From an uncultured Collinsella sp. (lineage in GTDB: Bacteria; Actinomycetota; Coriobacteriia; Coriobacteriales; Coriobacteriaceae), in assembly GCA_902490095.1 (NCBI GenBank), contig CABUCQ010000008.1:1-30248 (forward strand): a DNA stretch of 30,248 nucleotides, given 5' to 3'. Of this stretch, positions 15,673 through 24,222 are shown one piece after another (positions within the stretch are counted from its first letter, which is position 1; the number at the start of each line of letters is the position of its first letter). The notes under the pieces are model-generated. The model made no database searches, was not told where the DNA came from, and was given only the letters and a program-made list of their open reading frames with translations. The translations under genes and the position numbers were made by a program.

Positions 15673-16209
15673 TTAGATCTCCATGACCTCGGCTTCTTTT
15701 TCCTTCAGAAGCTCCTCGACCTTGGCGACATACTCATCAGTGTGCTTCTGGACCTTGGCCTGCTCGCGACGGACATCGTCCTCGGTGAGCTCCTCATCGC
15801 GCTCGAGCTTGTTGTTGAAGTCGCGACGGATGTTACGGATAGACACCTTGGCCTGCTCGGCGTACTCGCGGCACTCCTTGACGAGCTCGCGACGGCGCTC
15901 CTCAGTGGGAGCCGGGAACGGAAGACGAACGACGGTGCCATCGGAGTTGGGGGTAATACCCAGATCGGAAGCGCCGATGGCCTTGACGATAGCATTGATG
16001 AGTGCCTTGTCCCACGGCTCGATGAGCAGCATGTGGGCCTCGGGGGTCTTGACGGCGGCAACCTGCGTGACCGGCGTGGGAACACCGTAATAATCGACGG
16101 TGATGTCGGACAGAATGTTGGCATTGGCGCGGCCGGTACGGACCTTGGAGAAGTTATGCTTGAGGGACTCGAGCGACTTGTCCATATGGGCGGTGATGTT
16201 CTCTGCCAT
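15673..16209 (-). CDS. frr: Ribosome recycling factor
   Basis: RRF works with EF-G to split post-termination ribosomes. The 178-residue product is close to the usual 185 and has the helical-bundle and beta-domain pattern: an initial helix with SLESLKHNFSKVRTGRANANIL, a domain II strand YYGVPTPVTQVA, and helices with ERRRELVKECREYAEQAKVSIRNIRRD. The ATG at 16209 follows CAGGAGGATTAAGC and lies 2 bp after the pyrH stop. The pyrH-frr pairing is nearly universal in bacteria. Confidence 0.98.
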   Translation of the reverse strand: MAENITAHMDKSLESLKHNFSKVRTGRANANILSDITVDYYGVPTPVTQVAAVKTPEAHMLLIEPWDKALINAIVKAIGASDLGITPNSDGTVVRLPFPAPTEERRRELVKECREYAEQAKVSIRNIRRDFNNKLERDEELTEDDVRREQAKVQKHTDEYVAKVEELLKEKEAEVMEI

Positions 16210-16211
16210 GC

Positions 16212-16934
16212 TTAATCCTCCTGATAGACGAGCGTGCCGACGGGCTCACCCGAAAGCGCGCGCTTGACGGTGTCCTCGCCATCGATGTTGAGGACCAAAA
16301 TCGGCATACGGTTATCCTGGCACAGTGCCGTAGCCGTGGAATCCATAACCTGCAGACCGCGGACGAGCACCTCGTGATAGGTAATCTTGTCAAAACGGAC
16401 GGCATCGGCGCACTTGACGGGATCCTTGTCGTAGATGCCGTCAACCTTGGTGGCTTTAATCAGAATCTCGGCGCCGATCTCGCACGCACGAAGAGCCGCG
16501 GCGGTGTCGGTCGTAAAGTACGGATTGCCCGAACCGGCGGCAAAAATAACGACGTTGCCCTTGGAAAGGTGGTTGATGGCGCGACGGCGAATATAGGGCT
16601 CGCAGATCTCGTTCATCTGGATAGCGCTCATCACGCGGCAGGGAACATCGTTATGCTCGAAGGCATCCTGCAGGGCGAGCGCGTTCATAACGGTTGCCAG
16701 CATGCCCATGTAGTCGGCCTGAGCACGCTCCATGCCACCGGCAGCGCCGGCCATGCCGCGGAAAATATTGCCGCCGCCGACAACGACGCCGACCTCATGG
16801 CCAACGGCGAGCAGCTCCTTGACCTGCTTGGCAAGATGGTCGGTAACCTTGGGGTCGATGCCATATTGGCCGTCGCCCATCAGTGCTTCGCCGGAAAGCT
16901 TAAGAAGCACGCGTTTATATCGGATGTCGGACAA
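16212..16934 (-). CDS. pyrH: Uridylate kinase (UMP kinase)
   Basis: Phosphorylates UMP to UDP and so links the de novo pyrimidine pathway to UTP and CTP. The 240-residue hexameric-type kinase belongs to the amino-acid-kinase fold, with LKLSGEALMG near the N-terminus, VVVGGGNIFRG, and AAGSGNPYFTTDTAAALRA as the nucleotide- and phosphate-binding loops. The start appears to be a TTG at 16934, six bases after a very strong AAAGGAGG; no ATG is better placed. It follows a terminator after tsf, so part of its transcription may start in the 16935-16993 gap, where a 6-bp hairpin (GGCTCT/AGAGCC) lies but no convincing promoter. Confidence 0.97.
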   Translation of the reverse strand: MSDIRYKRVLLKLSGEALMGDGQYGIDPKVTDHLAKQVKELLAVGHEVGVVVGGGNIFRGMAGAAGGMERAQADYMGMLATVMNALALQDAFEHNDVPCRVMSAIQMNEICEPYIRRRAINHLSKGNVVIFAAGSGNPYFTTDTAAALRACEIGAEILIKATKVDGIYDKDPVKCADAVRFDKITYHEVLVRGLQVMDSTATALCQDNRMPILVLNIDGEDTVKRALSGEPVGTLVYQED

Positions 16935-16993
16935 AGCGATCCTCCTTTAATTAGACTTTCAATATGATATCAAAGGCTCTGATAAGAGCCATG

Positions 16994-17028
16994 AAAAAGC
17001 AGGCTGTGAGTAAAACCCACAGCCTGCT
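16994..17028 (-). terminator. Rho-independent terminator after tsf
   Basis: A perfect 11-bp stem, AGCAGGCTGTG with CACAGCCTGCT and a 9-nt loop, is followed on the minus strand by TTTTTC. It closes the rpsB-tsf unit. Confidence 0.88.
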
Positions 17029-17051
17029 CATTACCAGCTACAAGAGCTTAT

Positions 17052-17921
17052 TTACTCGCCACGGACCAGACGGTCAAAGGCAACGACGGTAATGGTGTCG
17101 CCGAGCTCCTTGGAGACCTGCTCAGCGTACTTCTTGATAGTGAGGGAGCTGTCCTTGATGAACTCCTGCTCGGTGAGCACGGACTGCTTGTAGAACTTCT
17201 CCAGACGGCCGACAGCCATCTTCTCCTGGATAGCCTCGGGCTTACCGGACTCGGCAGCCTGAGCCATGTAGATCTGCTTCTCGTGCTCGACGGTCTCGGC
17301 CGGAACCTGATCGCGGGTAGCACAGATCGGGGCGACGGCGGCAACCTGAAGGGCAACGTCGTGAGCGAAGGTCTTGAAGGACTCAGCCTGAGCGGTCTCG
17401 GCCTTCTCGAAGGCGAACTCGACGAGGACGCCGATCTTACCACCCATGTGGATGTAAGAAGCGAGCGCGCCGTTCTCAGCCTTGCGAGCAGCGAAGCGGG
17501 AGATCTTCATGTTCTCGCCCATGATGTGAATCATCTCGGTGAGCTCGGAGGAAACGGTCTCCTCGCCCATCGGCTTCTCGAGCAGAGCGTCGACGTCAGC
17601 AGGCTCGGTGGTAGCGACAACTTCAGCGACCTTGGAAGCAAAGCCGGTGAACTTGGCGTTGGAGCCAACGAAGTCGGTCTCGCAGGAGAGCTCGAGCAGA
17701 GCGCCGGTCTTGCCATCCTCGGAGACGAACGCGGCGACAGCGCCCTCGTTGGTCTCACGGCCAGCCTTCTTGGCAGCCTTGGCAAGGCCGTTCTTACGCA
17801 GAACGTCGACAGCGGCGTCCATGTCGCCGTCAGCCTCGACGAGAGCCTTCTTGCACTCCATCATCGGGGAGTCGGTCATCTCGCGGAGCTGCTTAACCAT
17901 AGCGGCGGTAATCTGGGCCAT
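17052..17921 (-). CDS. tsf: Translation elongation factor Ts
   Basis: Nucleotide exchange factor that reloads EF-Tu with GTP. The 289-residue product has the EF-Ts N-terminal UBA-like helices and signature MVKQLREMTDSPMMECKKALVEADGDMDAA. The core includes LLELSCETDFVG, and the C-terminal region ends with LGDTITVVAFDRLVRGE. An in-frame ATG at 17936 precedes the ribosome binding site AAAGGAACCACA. The ATG at 17921 (MAQITAAMV) is therefore the start. It is co-transcribed with rpsB, 45 bp upstream, as in most bacteria. Confidence 0.98.
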   Translation of the reverse strand: MAQITAAMVKQLREMTDSPMMECKKALVEADGDMDAAVDVLRKNGLAKAAKKAGRETNEGAVAAFVSEDGKTGALLELSCETDFVGSNAKFTGFASKVAEVVATTEPADVDALLEKPMGEETVSSELTEMIHIMGENMKISRFAARKAENGALASYIHMGGKIGVLVEFAFEKAETAQAESFKTFAHDVALQVAAVAPICATRDQVPAETVEHEKQIYMAQAAESGKPEAIQEKMAVGRLEKFYKQSVLTEQEFIKDSSLTIKKYAEQVSKELGDTITVVAFDRLVRGE

Positions 17922-17966
17922 TGTGGTTCCTTTCAAAGAGATGAAAAAGAATTAACTAAGACTGAT

Positions 17967-18695
17967 TTACTCGGCCTTGGGCTCAGCGGCCATCTCGGCC
18001 TCGGAGACCTGCTCCTTGCCGGAGCCAGCGAGGCAGGCGTCAGCCATGAGCTCGCACATAAGGGTGACAGCGGAGATAGCGTCATCGTTGCAGGGGATGC
18101 CGTACTCGACCTCGTCGGGATCGGAGTTGGTGTCGATCAGGGCGACGACGGGGATGTTCAGGCGCTGGGCCTCCTTGATGGCGTTCTCCTCGCGCTTGGT
18201 GTCGATGACGAAGAGAGCCTGGGGCAGACCCTTCATGTCGCGGGCGCCACCGAGGTTGGTCTGGAGCTTAGTGAGCTCCTTGCCGAGAACAGCCTGCTCC
18301 TTCTTGGGCAGAACAGCCATGCGGCCGTCCTCGACCATAGCCTCGAGCTCCTCCATGCGGTTGATGCGGGAGCGGATGGTGACGAAGTTGGTCAGCATAC
18401 CGCCGAGCCAACGCTGGTTGATGTAAGGCATGTTGGCGCGCTCAGCAGCGTTCTTGACGGCCTCCTGAGCCTGCTTCTTGGTGCCGACGAACAGCACGTT
18501 GCCACCCTTGGCGACGTTCTTGACGAAGGTGTAGGCCTGGTCGGCGTCGAGGATGGTCTGCTTGAGGTCAAGGATATAGATGCCGTTGCGCTCACCGAAG
18601 ATGAACGGCTTCATCTTGGGGTTCCAGCGACGGGTCTGGTGACCGAAGTGGCAGCCGGCCTCGAGCAGGATGCGGATATTAATCTTGGTAGCCAT
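17967..18695 (-). CDS. rpsB: 30S ribosomal protein S2 (uS2)
   Basis: Component of the small ribosomal subunit, needed for S1 and mRNA docking. The 242-residue product contains the S2 signatures LLEAGCHFGHQTRRWNPKM near the N-terminus, NVLFVGTKKQAQEAV, and NQRWLGGMLTN, then the later IPVVALIDTNSDPD. The C-terminus is acidic and short (EMAAEPKAE). The ATG at 18695 has a strong CAGGAGGTTTAAC in front. A good promoter lies about 140 bp upstream, leaving a long leader that could be an autoregulatory S2 site. The gene forms a unit with tsf, ending at 16994-17028. Confidence 0.98.
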   Translation of the reverse strand: MATKINIRILLEAGCHFGHQTRRWNPKMKPFIFGERNGIYILDLKQTILDADQAYTFVKNVAKGGNVLFVGTKKQAQEAVKNAAERANMPYINQRWLGGMLTNFVTIRSRINRMEELEAMVEDGRMAVLPKKEQAVLGKELTKLQTNLGGARDMKGLPQALFVIDTKREENAIKEAQRLNIPVVALIDTNSDPDEVEYGIPCNDDAISAVTLMCELMADACLAGSGKEQVSEAEMAAEPKAE

Positions 18696-18830
18696 GTTAA
18701 ACCTCCTGTGGTTTGCCTCCGCGCGGGGTCATCCTCCAAAACCAACCCGGACATGTGCTACCAAAGCCCGGGCACCACGGTATGAAGTAGCCGCGCGTGC
18801 GTGATAAAAACATGTTGCCGTGAAGCAACC
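18696..18830 (-). promoter_or_regulatory. rpsB 5' leader, candidate S2 autoregulatory RNA
   Basis: About 135 nt of untranslated leader lie between the inferred start near 18830 and the rpsB ATG. Early in it, GTTGC-TTCACG-GCAAC forms a small hairpin followed by ATGTTTTT, resembling a weak attenuator. Later come a CCCGG/CCGGG stem and a G-rich segment before the ribosome binding site. Ribosomal protein operons often carry such leaders, but no consensus was matched here. Confidence 0.3.
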
Positions 18831-18836
18831 CGATGA

Positions 18837-18865
18837 ATGATAGCAGGAATGCTTCTTCCTGCCAA
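18837..18865 (-). promoter_or_regulatory. rpsB-tsf promoter
   Basis: TTGGCA (18860-18865), a 17-bp spacer and TATCAT (18837-18842) with an upstream TGC make a strong promoter with both -35 and extended -10. The spacer also holds a GCAGGAA/TTCCTGC inverted repeat that ends at the -10. This could be an operator or a weak terminator hairpin for xerC. Confidence 0.65.
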
Positions 18866-18914
18866 CCCGCAATCAAAACCACACACCTCGGTGCGGCGCG
18901 GGACGGACCAGCCA

Positions 18915-19835
18915 CTATTCGCCGCGGGGATGGGCTTGAGCCACGGCACGTTTGAGCCGATCGGGTGTGAGATGTGTGTAAATCTGCGTCGTGGACAGGC
19001 TCGCATGGCCCAGCAGCTCTTGAACCGAGCGCAGATCCGCACCGCCCTCGAGCAAGTCGGTCGCAAAGGTATGGCGCATCGCATGCGGGGCGATGTCGGC
19101 CGGAATGCCGGCGAGCGTCGCCAGCGTATGGAACCGCCGCCTGAGCATGGCGGCACTCATGCGATTGCCGCGCACCGATATAAGCAGCGGATGCGGCCCG
19201 GTGGCGGGGTCACGGCGCTTTGCCTGAGCGAGCAACACCGGCCTCCCCTCCTCAATATAGAAACGAGTCACCTCGAGCGCACGACGATACAGGGGGACGA
19301 TACGTTCTTTGCTCCCCTTGCCCCACAGGCGCAGCGTGCGCTCGGACCATGAGATGGATTCCACATTGAGCGCCGCAAGCTCTGAGATGCGGGCACCCGA
19401 GGCATAGAGCAACTCGAGCATCGCCGCATCGCGCAGTCCCGCGGGTGTTGAGGTATCGGGGGCTTTGAGGAGTGCCTCCACCTGTTGGGTCGTCAGCACA
19501 CCGGGTAGATCGCGCGGGAGCTTGGGCGAGGAAATTGCCGAGACCACATCGCCCTCCACGACCCCCTCGGCAGCCATCCATCGATAGAGCGATCGGATAG
19601 CCGACAGATGCGCCGCAAGCGTTCGGGGAGCCACCTGCTCACGCGAAAGCTCGGCAAGATAGCGGCGAATGGTGCGCACGTCGGCAGCGAAAGCATCGAT
19701 ATCCTCGCGCTCGCACCAGGCAGCAAAGCGCTCCAGCCTCGAGCCGTAGGCCGTCACCGTGTTGGGAGAAAGTCCCTCGACACGTGAGATATAGGCGATA
19801 AACGAGTCGACGGTGTCGTACAGGTCAAAGGCTAT
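18915..19835 (-). CDS. xerC: Tyrosine recombinase XerC-like, probable non-canonical start
   Basis: Site-specific recombinase of the XerC/XerD family that resolves chromosome dimers at dif. The catalytic set is visible: R in YASGARISELAAL, K in GKGSKERIVPL, HAMRHTFATDLLEGG (H and R), H in LLGHASLSTTQ, and the nucleophile Y in IYTHLT. The first canonical start is the GTG at 19757, giving 280 residues. It lacks a ribosome binding site and cuts into the conserved N-terminus. In frame upstream lies FDLYDTVDSFIAYISRVEGL then SPNTVTAY, typical of the SAM-like DNA-binding domain. Going back, the only plausible start is an ATA at 19835, nine bases after GGAGG and overlapping the trmFO TAG as ATAG, giving 306 residues. 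The start is inferred; the family assignment is firm. The trmFO-xerC-rpsB order matches Bacillus. Confidence 0.88.
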   Translation of the reverse strand: MAFDLYDTVDSFIAYISRVEGLSPNTVTAYGSRLERFAAWCEREDIDAFAADVRTIRRYLAELSREQVAPRTLAAHLSAIRSLYRWMAAEGVVEGDVVSAISSPKLPRDLPGVLTTQQVEALLKAPDTSTPAGLRDAAMLELLYASGARISELAALNVESISWSERTLRLWGKGSKERIVPLYRRALEVTRFYIEEGRPVLLAQAKRRDPATGPHPLLISVRGNRMSAAMLRRRFHTLATLAGIPADIAPHAMRHTFATDLLEGGADLRSVQELLGHASLSTTQIYTHLTPDRLKRAVAQAHPRGE

Positions 19836-21169
19836 GACCGGTCGCCTCCAAACAAGTCGGAACGCGTGGCCAAGTAGGCATCGAGGGCCTCGAGCGCACG
19901 GTCCGCATAGGCCTGGTAGCGGTCGCGCTTGCTGCGGCGCTTACCATCCTCGAGTGGCGGCACCAGGCCAAAGTTGACATGCATAGGCTGATAGCCCACG
20001 GTGGCAGGATCGGTCGCATAGCCCACGAGCGCACCCAGGGCGCCCACGCGCGGCAACTCGACGCCCGCGACACCGATAGCCTCGGCATAGGTGTTGAGCG
20101 CCGCGAGCAGACCGGTCGCCACGGCTTCCATGTACCCCTCGGTGCCGGTGATCTGACCGGCCAGGCGCACGCCGGTACCGGGCACGGCAAAGGTGCCATC
20201 GAGCACGTGCGGGGCGTCGACAAAGGTATTGCGGTGCATGACACCGTAGCGGAAGAACTCAGCGTTCTCCAGGCCCGGCACCATATGGAAGACGCGCTTC
20301 TGCTCGCCAAAGGTCAAGTTGGTCTGGAAGCCCACCAGGTTATAGGCGGTCTTCTCCTTGTTCTCGGCACGCAGCTGAATCGCCGCCCAGGGGCGACGTC
20401 CGGTACGCGGGTCGGTGAGGCCGACGGGCTTCATGGCGCCAAAGCGAATGGCGTCCTTGCCGGTGCGCGCAACTTCCTCGGCAGGCTGGCAGGCCTGGAA
20501 CAGATCGCCGCCCTCAAAGTCTTTGAGCACCACGCGGTCGGCCGTGGTAAGTGCCTCGATAAAGGCCTCGTACTCCTCCTTGTTGAGCGGAGCGTTGAGA
20601 TAGTCGCCGCTCCCCTGCTCCTCGTAGCGCGACTGCGAAAACAGCACGTCCATATCGAGCGTGGAGGCATCGACGATCGGCGCCGCGGCATCGAAGAACG
20701 CAAGGGCGTCGCCACCGACGAGCTTCATGACCTCTTCGCTCAGCGCCGGTGAACACAGCGGGCCCGCGGCAATGACCACGTGGCCCTCGGGAATCTGCGT
20801 GACCTCGCCGTGCGCGACCTCGATATTGGGACGGGCGGCAACCTCGGCCTCGACAAGCTCGGAAAACTTGACGCGGTCGACCGCCAGGGCACCGCCGGCG
20901 GGAACAGCCGCGCGATGGGCGCAATCGAGCAGGACTGAACCCATGCGCTTAAGCTCGGCCTTCAGCAAACCAGCCGCGGAATCCGGACGGGTCGACTTAA
21001 ACGAATTGGAGCAGACGAGCTCTGCCAAGTGATCGGTATGGTGAGCCGGGGAGCTAACCTGGGGGCGCATCTCGCACAGCTTTACGGCAAAACCGCGGTC
21101 TGCCAGCTGGATCGCGCATTCCGAACCCGCCAGACCGCCACCGATAACCGTCACCTGATCGAACTGCAT
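19832..21169 (-). CDS. trmFO: Methylenetetrahydrofolate-tRNA-(uracil-5-)-methyltransferase
   Basis: Folate- and FAD-dependent enzyme that makes 5-methyluridine at position 54 of tRNA T-loops. The 445-residue product begins with the FAD-binding VTVIGGGLAGSECAIQLADRG. It contains ELVCSNSFKS with one active-site cysteine, LFQACQPAEEVARTG with the second, and GQITGTEGYMEAVATGLLAA. The C-terminal HVNFGLVPPLEDGKRR is also typical. A TTG at 21175 is possible, but the ATG at 21169, seven bases after AAAGGTG, is the better start. It follows dprA by 14 bp and overlaps the proposed xerC start. Confidence 0.96.
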   Translation of the reverse strand: MQFDQVTVIGGGLAGSECAIQLADRGFAVKLCEMRPQVSSPAHHTDHLAELVCSNSFKSTRPDSAAGLLKAELKRMGSVLLDCAHRAAVPAGGALAVDRVKFSELVEAEVAARPNIEVAHGEVTQIPEGHVVIAAGPLCSPALSEEVMKLVGGDALAFFDAAAPIVDASTLDMDVLFSQSRYEEQGSGDYLNAPLNKEEYEAFIEALTTADRVVLKDFEGGDLFQACQPAEEVARTGKDAIRFGAMKPVGLTDPRTGRRPWAAIQLRAENKEKTAYNLVGFQTNLTFGEQKRVFHMVPGLENAEFFRYGVMHRNTFVDAPHVLDGTFAVPGTGVRLAGQITGTEGYMEAVATGLLAALNTYAEAIGVAGVELPRVGALGALVGYATDPATVGYQPMHVNFGLVPPLEDGKRRSKRDRYQAYADRALEALDAYLATRSDLFGGDRS

Positions 21170-21183
21170 CTGCAAACACCTTT

Positions 21184-22119
21184 CTAATTGACACGTTTTC
21201 CATTGTGACCGAAGGGCGTCTGGGCGTGAAGGGCAAACTTGGAGGGCGCATACCTTCCATCCATCATGCGCTCGATAAGGCCCTCGAGTTCAAGCGAACC
21301 CAAGAGTTTGAGTACGCCGACAGCATCGAGTGAGACGAGCGCCGCGATGTCGTCGACCTTGAGCGGAGAGGCGATGAGCGCATGCATCACGGTCTGCTGT
21401 GTTGGATTCAGGTCGGCAATGCCGGGAGCATCGGGGCGCGAGTAGCGCAGGGTGCCGTATATGCGAGAGATAGCCATCTCGATGGACTCCTCGTCGACAA
21501 TGCAGCAGGCACCGTTCGCAATGAGGTAATTCGTGCCACGCGACTCGGGCGATAGGATCGACCCCGGCACGGCAAGAAGTTCGCGCCCCAAATCCATAGC
21601 AGCCTCAGCTGTAGAAAACGTCCCGGAAGGCATACCCGCCTCGGATACAAAGAGGGCTTGCGACAGGGCCGCGATCACGCGATTGCGGCGCGGAAAGGCG
21701 AACTTGCGCGGACCCATGCCCCACGGAGAGATCGACACGACCGCGCCACCTGTATCGAGCGTGCGAGTAATAAGCCCCGCGCTCGAACGCGGGTAGACCA
21801 CGTCGGCGCCCGTCCCCAGCACCACGACGTGTTTGCCGCCGGCGTTGACCGCAGCCCAACCCGAGGCCTGGTCACAACCAACCGCGCCGCCCGAAACTAC
21901 CGTCACTCCCGCCTCAACCGCCACCTTTGCCGCAAGCTCTGCCACGGCAAGACCATACGGCGAGGCCTTGCGCGCGCCGATGATGGAGAGCGCGGGTGTC
22001 GAAAGCACCTCGGGATTGCCGCGCACATAAAGCGTCTGGGGTACATCAGAAAGCTCCAAAACGGTCTCGGGATACAACGCATCACCTGGATGCAGCTCAA
22101 AGGTCCCCTCGGCCATCAT
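21184..22119 (-). CDS. dprA: DNA processing protein DprA (Smf)
   Basis: Loads RecA onto incoming single-stranded DNA during natural transformation; in many non-competent bacteria its role is unclear. The 311-residue product has the Rossmann-like core: SIIGARKASPYG, TVVSGGAVGCDQASGWAAV, VVLGTGADVVYPRSS, FPRRNRVIAALSQALFVSEA and ESRGTNYLIANGA. A C-terminal winged-helix domain (about residues 235-300, LNPTQQTVMHAL onwards) follows. The N-terminal SAM domain is short or missing. The open frame extends upstream through comM, but the ATG at 22119 after AAGGAGGGACC, overlapping the comM stop (ATGA), is the start. The comM-dprA pairing suggests a DNA-uptake or recombination unit, though no pilus genes are in this window. 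Confidence 0.95.
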   Translation of the reverse strand: MMAEGTFELHPGDALYPETVLELSDVPQTLYVRGNPEVLSTPALSIIGARKASPYGLAVAELAAKVAVEAGVTVVSGGAVGCDQASGWAAVNAGGKHVVVLGTGADVVYPRSSAGLITRTLDTGGAVVSISPWGMGPRKFAFPRRNRVIAALSQALFVSEAGMPSGTFSTAEAAMDLGRELLAVPGSILSPESRGTNYLIANGACCIVDEESIEMAISRIYGTLRYSRPDAPGIADLNPTQQTVMHALIASPLKVDDIAALVSLDAVGVLKLLGSLELEGLIERMMDGRYAPSKFALHAQTPFGHNGKRVN

Positions 22120-23639
22120 TGGTCCCTCCTTCCCTGGTACATCGCCGCCTCGAGCACGTGATCCTGCGTCACTTGCTCGCTCTCGGCGACGTCTGCAATC
22201 GTGCGCGCAATGCGAACCAAGCGCACGATGCCGCGGCCCGTGAGATGCGTGCGTTTGGACAGACCGAGCACACACTTCTCCGCCGCATCATCGAGCTCAA
22301 AGGTCGAAACGACGCCGTCAATGGACCGTGTCTCGTCATCCTCGGCCTCGGCATCCGCATCGTCCATACGGGACTCGCGCCAGGCGCGAAAGGCGCGACC
22401 GCGCACAACGTAGTCACGTAACTCGGCCGACGACATACCCTCCGCGCCCTCGATAATCACCTGAGGGTCGGGACGGGTCACATCGATCATCATGTCGATA
22501 CGGTCGGCCAAAGGACCGCGCAGTTTAGACCGATAGCGCTCGACCATCGCCGCCGAGCAGCGACACGGTACCTCGCGATCGCCCAAAAAGCCGCAGGGGC
22601 AGGGATTGCTCGCAGCCAGCAGCTGAAAGCGCGACGGGAAGGAAAAAGCCCCGTCGACGCGTACGATCCTGACGTAGCCGCGTTCGATAGGCTGACGCAG
22701 CGTCTGCAGCACACCCGTGGGAAACTCGGCAAGCTCGTCCAAAAATAGCACGCCGCCATGAGCAAGGCTGATCTCACCCGGGTGCACCGGGCGTCCGCCG
22801 CCGATAAGGCCTGCGGTCGAAATACTGTGATGGGGACTGCGGAAGGGCCGGTGCCCCGCCAACAAGCCATCAATGTTCTCGCCCAAAACCGAATGGATGC
22901 ACAGCGCCTCCTGTTGATCCTCGACGGAAAGCTCGGGCAGGATGCCGGTCATACGGCGTGCGAGCATCGTCTTGCCCGATCCCGGGGACCCAATCATGAG
23001 CAAGCCGAGTTCTCCTGCCGCCGCAAGCGCCATGCCGCGTTTAGCGACTTCCTGCCCCAGCACGTCTGCATAGTCGAGCTCGGGCTCAAAGGTCGCCTCG
23101 ACACCCTCGGAATCCAAGTAGGGCCGTGCGGCATCGCCCATGCCGTGAGCAAGCTGAGACAGATGGTCGATAAAGCCGCAATCCACGCCCGCGAGTGGCA
23201 CATGCTGGTCGGACCTGCCGGCGATAAAAGACAGCCCCATGTCGCGAGCCAATAGCTGAAACGCCACCTCGCCTTTGACAGGAAGCACCGTGCCGTCCAA
23301 GCCGAGCTCGCCGGCGATAAGACAACGATCGAGGTTGTCGCGGGGAATCTGACCATCGGCCGCTAGAACCGCGATGGCGATGGGCAGATCAAAGCCGCTA
23401 CCGGTCTTGCGAATATCGCCGGGCGCCAGATTGACCGTAATGCCCGAGCGCGGGATCTCAAAGCCGGCCGAGCGCATCGCACAGCGAATACGACCACGTG
23501 ACTCCATCACCTCCATACTCGGGATGCCGAGCATCTGAATGCCCGGAACGCCGCCGGCAAGCGAGACCTCGACCGTGACGTGAATCGCCTCGACACCGCG
23601 GATGCAGGCCGCGTGAACGGCAAACGTCTCGAACGCCAT
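22116..23639 (-). CDS. comM: YifB/ComM family Mg-chelatase-like AAA+ ATPase
   Basis: ComM-type hexameric helicase that promotes branch migration during integration of transforming DNA. The 507-residue product has an N-terminal Lon-S5-like domain (about residues 1-180: VEVSLAGGVPGIQMLGIPS, ITVNLAPGDIRKTGSGFDLP). The Mg-chelatase AAA+ core follows, with Walker A GSPGSGKT at residues 217-224, Walker B GGVLFLDELAEF, and the cysteine cluster NPCPCGFLGDREVPCRCS. An acidic insertion (DDADAEAEDDE) lies in the C-terminal part. The frame is open upstream, but the ATG at 23639, overlapping the yraN stop as TGATG and following AGGTG, gives the usual N-terminus MAFETFAVHAACI. Confidence 0.95.
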   Translation of the reverse strand: MAFETFAVHAACIRGVEAIHVTVEVSLAGGVPGIQMLGIPSMEVMESRGRIRCAMRSAGFEIPRSGITVNLAPGDIRKTGSGFDLPIAIAVLAADGQIPRDNLDRCLIAGELGLDGTVLPVKGEVAFQLLARDMGLSFIAGRSDQHVPLAGVDCGFIDHLSQLAHGMGDAARPYLDSEGVEATFEPELDYADVLGQEVAKRGMALAAAGELGLLMIGSPGSGKTMLARRMTGILPELSVEDQQEALCIHSVLGENIDGLLAGHRPFRSPHHSISTAGLIGGGRPVHPGEISLAHGGVLFLDELAEFPTGVLQTLRQPIERGYVRIVRVDGAFSFPSRFQLLAASNPCPCGFLGDREVPCRCSAAMVERYRSKLRGPLADRIDMMIDVTRPDPQVIIEGAEGMSSAELRDYVVRGRAFRAWRESRMDDADAEAEDDETRSIDGVVSTFELDDAAEKCVLGLSKRTHLTGRGIVRLVRIARTIADVAESEQVTQDHVLEAAMYQGRRDQ

Positions 23640-24124
23640 CACGACACCTGCCAATCGAACGCGTTGTACTGATGCTCGATCTCGGCGATATGCCCGCCGC
23701 GAATGGTGACACCCACTGCATCGAAGCGGATCGCCTTGAGCGGATAGTGCTCCATGAGATAGCAACTTGCGATACGGCGATACCGACGCTGCTTTTGGGC
23801 ATCCACGGCCTCCTCGGGAAAGACCCGCGTGGTGCAATCCAGGGCGACGCGCCTGGTCTTGACCTCGGCCATCACCACGACATCGTCAAGCTCATCGAGC
23901 AGCACCAGATCGGCTTCGCCCTCGGTGCAACGATAACCCTGCTCCAGCAAGGTGTAGCCGCGCTCGTTAAAGTAGTCGATGGTGATCAGCTCGCCCAGCA
24001 TGCCCAGCTCACGGGGACTGAGTCCCTTGATAAACTCGGGCGTCATCGCCCCGCAGTCGAGCTCGCCGTTTTCCCAACGCTCCTTGAGCTGCTGCGTCTT
24101 GCTCTTTTTGCTTGCGGCACTCAT
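23639..24124 (-). CDS. yraN: UPF0102 (YraN) family nuclease-like protein
   Basis: A 161-residue protein of the YraN/UPF0102 family, which has a restriction-endonuclease-like fold. The biological role is not established. The motifs are GMLGELITIDYFNERGYTLLEQGYR followed by EGEADLVLLDELDDVVVMAEVKTRR, which supplies the E-x-D and E-x-K type acidic/lysine centre. About 45 hydrophilic residues precede the domain (SAASKKSKTQQLKERWENGE), more than in a typical family member. The ATG at 24124 follows GAAAGGAGACCCC. It is placed between rnhB and comM, as in many bacteria, and is translationally coupled to comM. Confidence 0.92.
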   Translation of the reverse strand: MSAASKKSKTQQLKERWENGELDCGAMTPEFIKGLSPRELGMLGELITIDYFNERGYTLLEQGYRCTEGEADLVLLDELDDVVVMAEVKTRRVALDCTTRVFPEEAVDAQKQRRYRRIASCYLMEHYPLKAIRFDAVGVTIRGGHIAEIEHQYNAFDWQVS

Positions 24125-24222
24125 GGGGTCTCCTTTCCCGCACACTGCATTGCCCCGATGATGAGGGCACCTTTCATGCGGGTAAGTACAGGAAGCAAAC
24201 CAAAAGCTGACCAAATGCCGTC

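Noticed and set aside
17283..18785. 500-codon plus-strand frame across tsf and rpsB, and similar antisense frames over pyrC, ppdK, proS and dxr
   Set aside because: All are shadows of well-identified minus-strand genes; they cross gene boundaries and terminators and show no family motifs.
21184..23639. A complete natural-competence locus
   Set aside because: comM and dprA are widely conserved in bacteria that are not known to be competent, and no comEA, comEC or pilus genes are present here.
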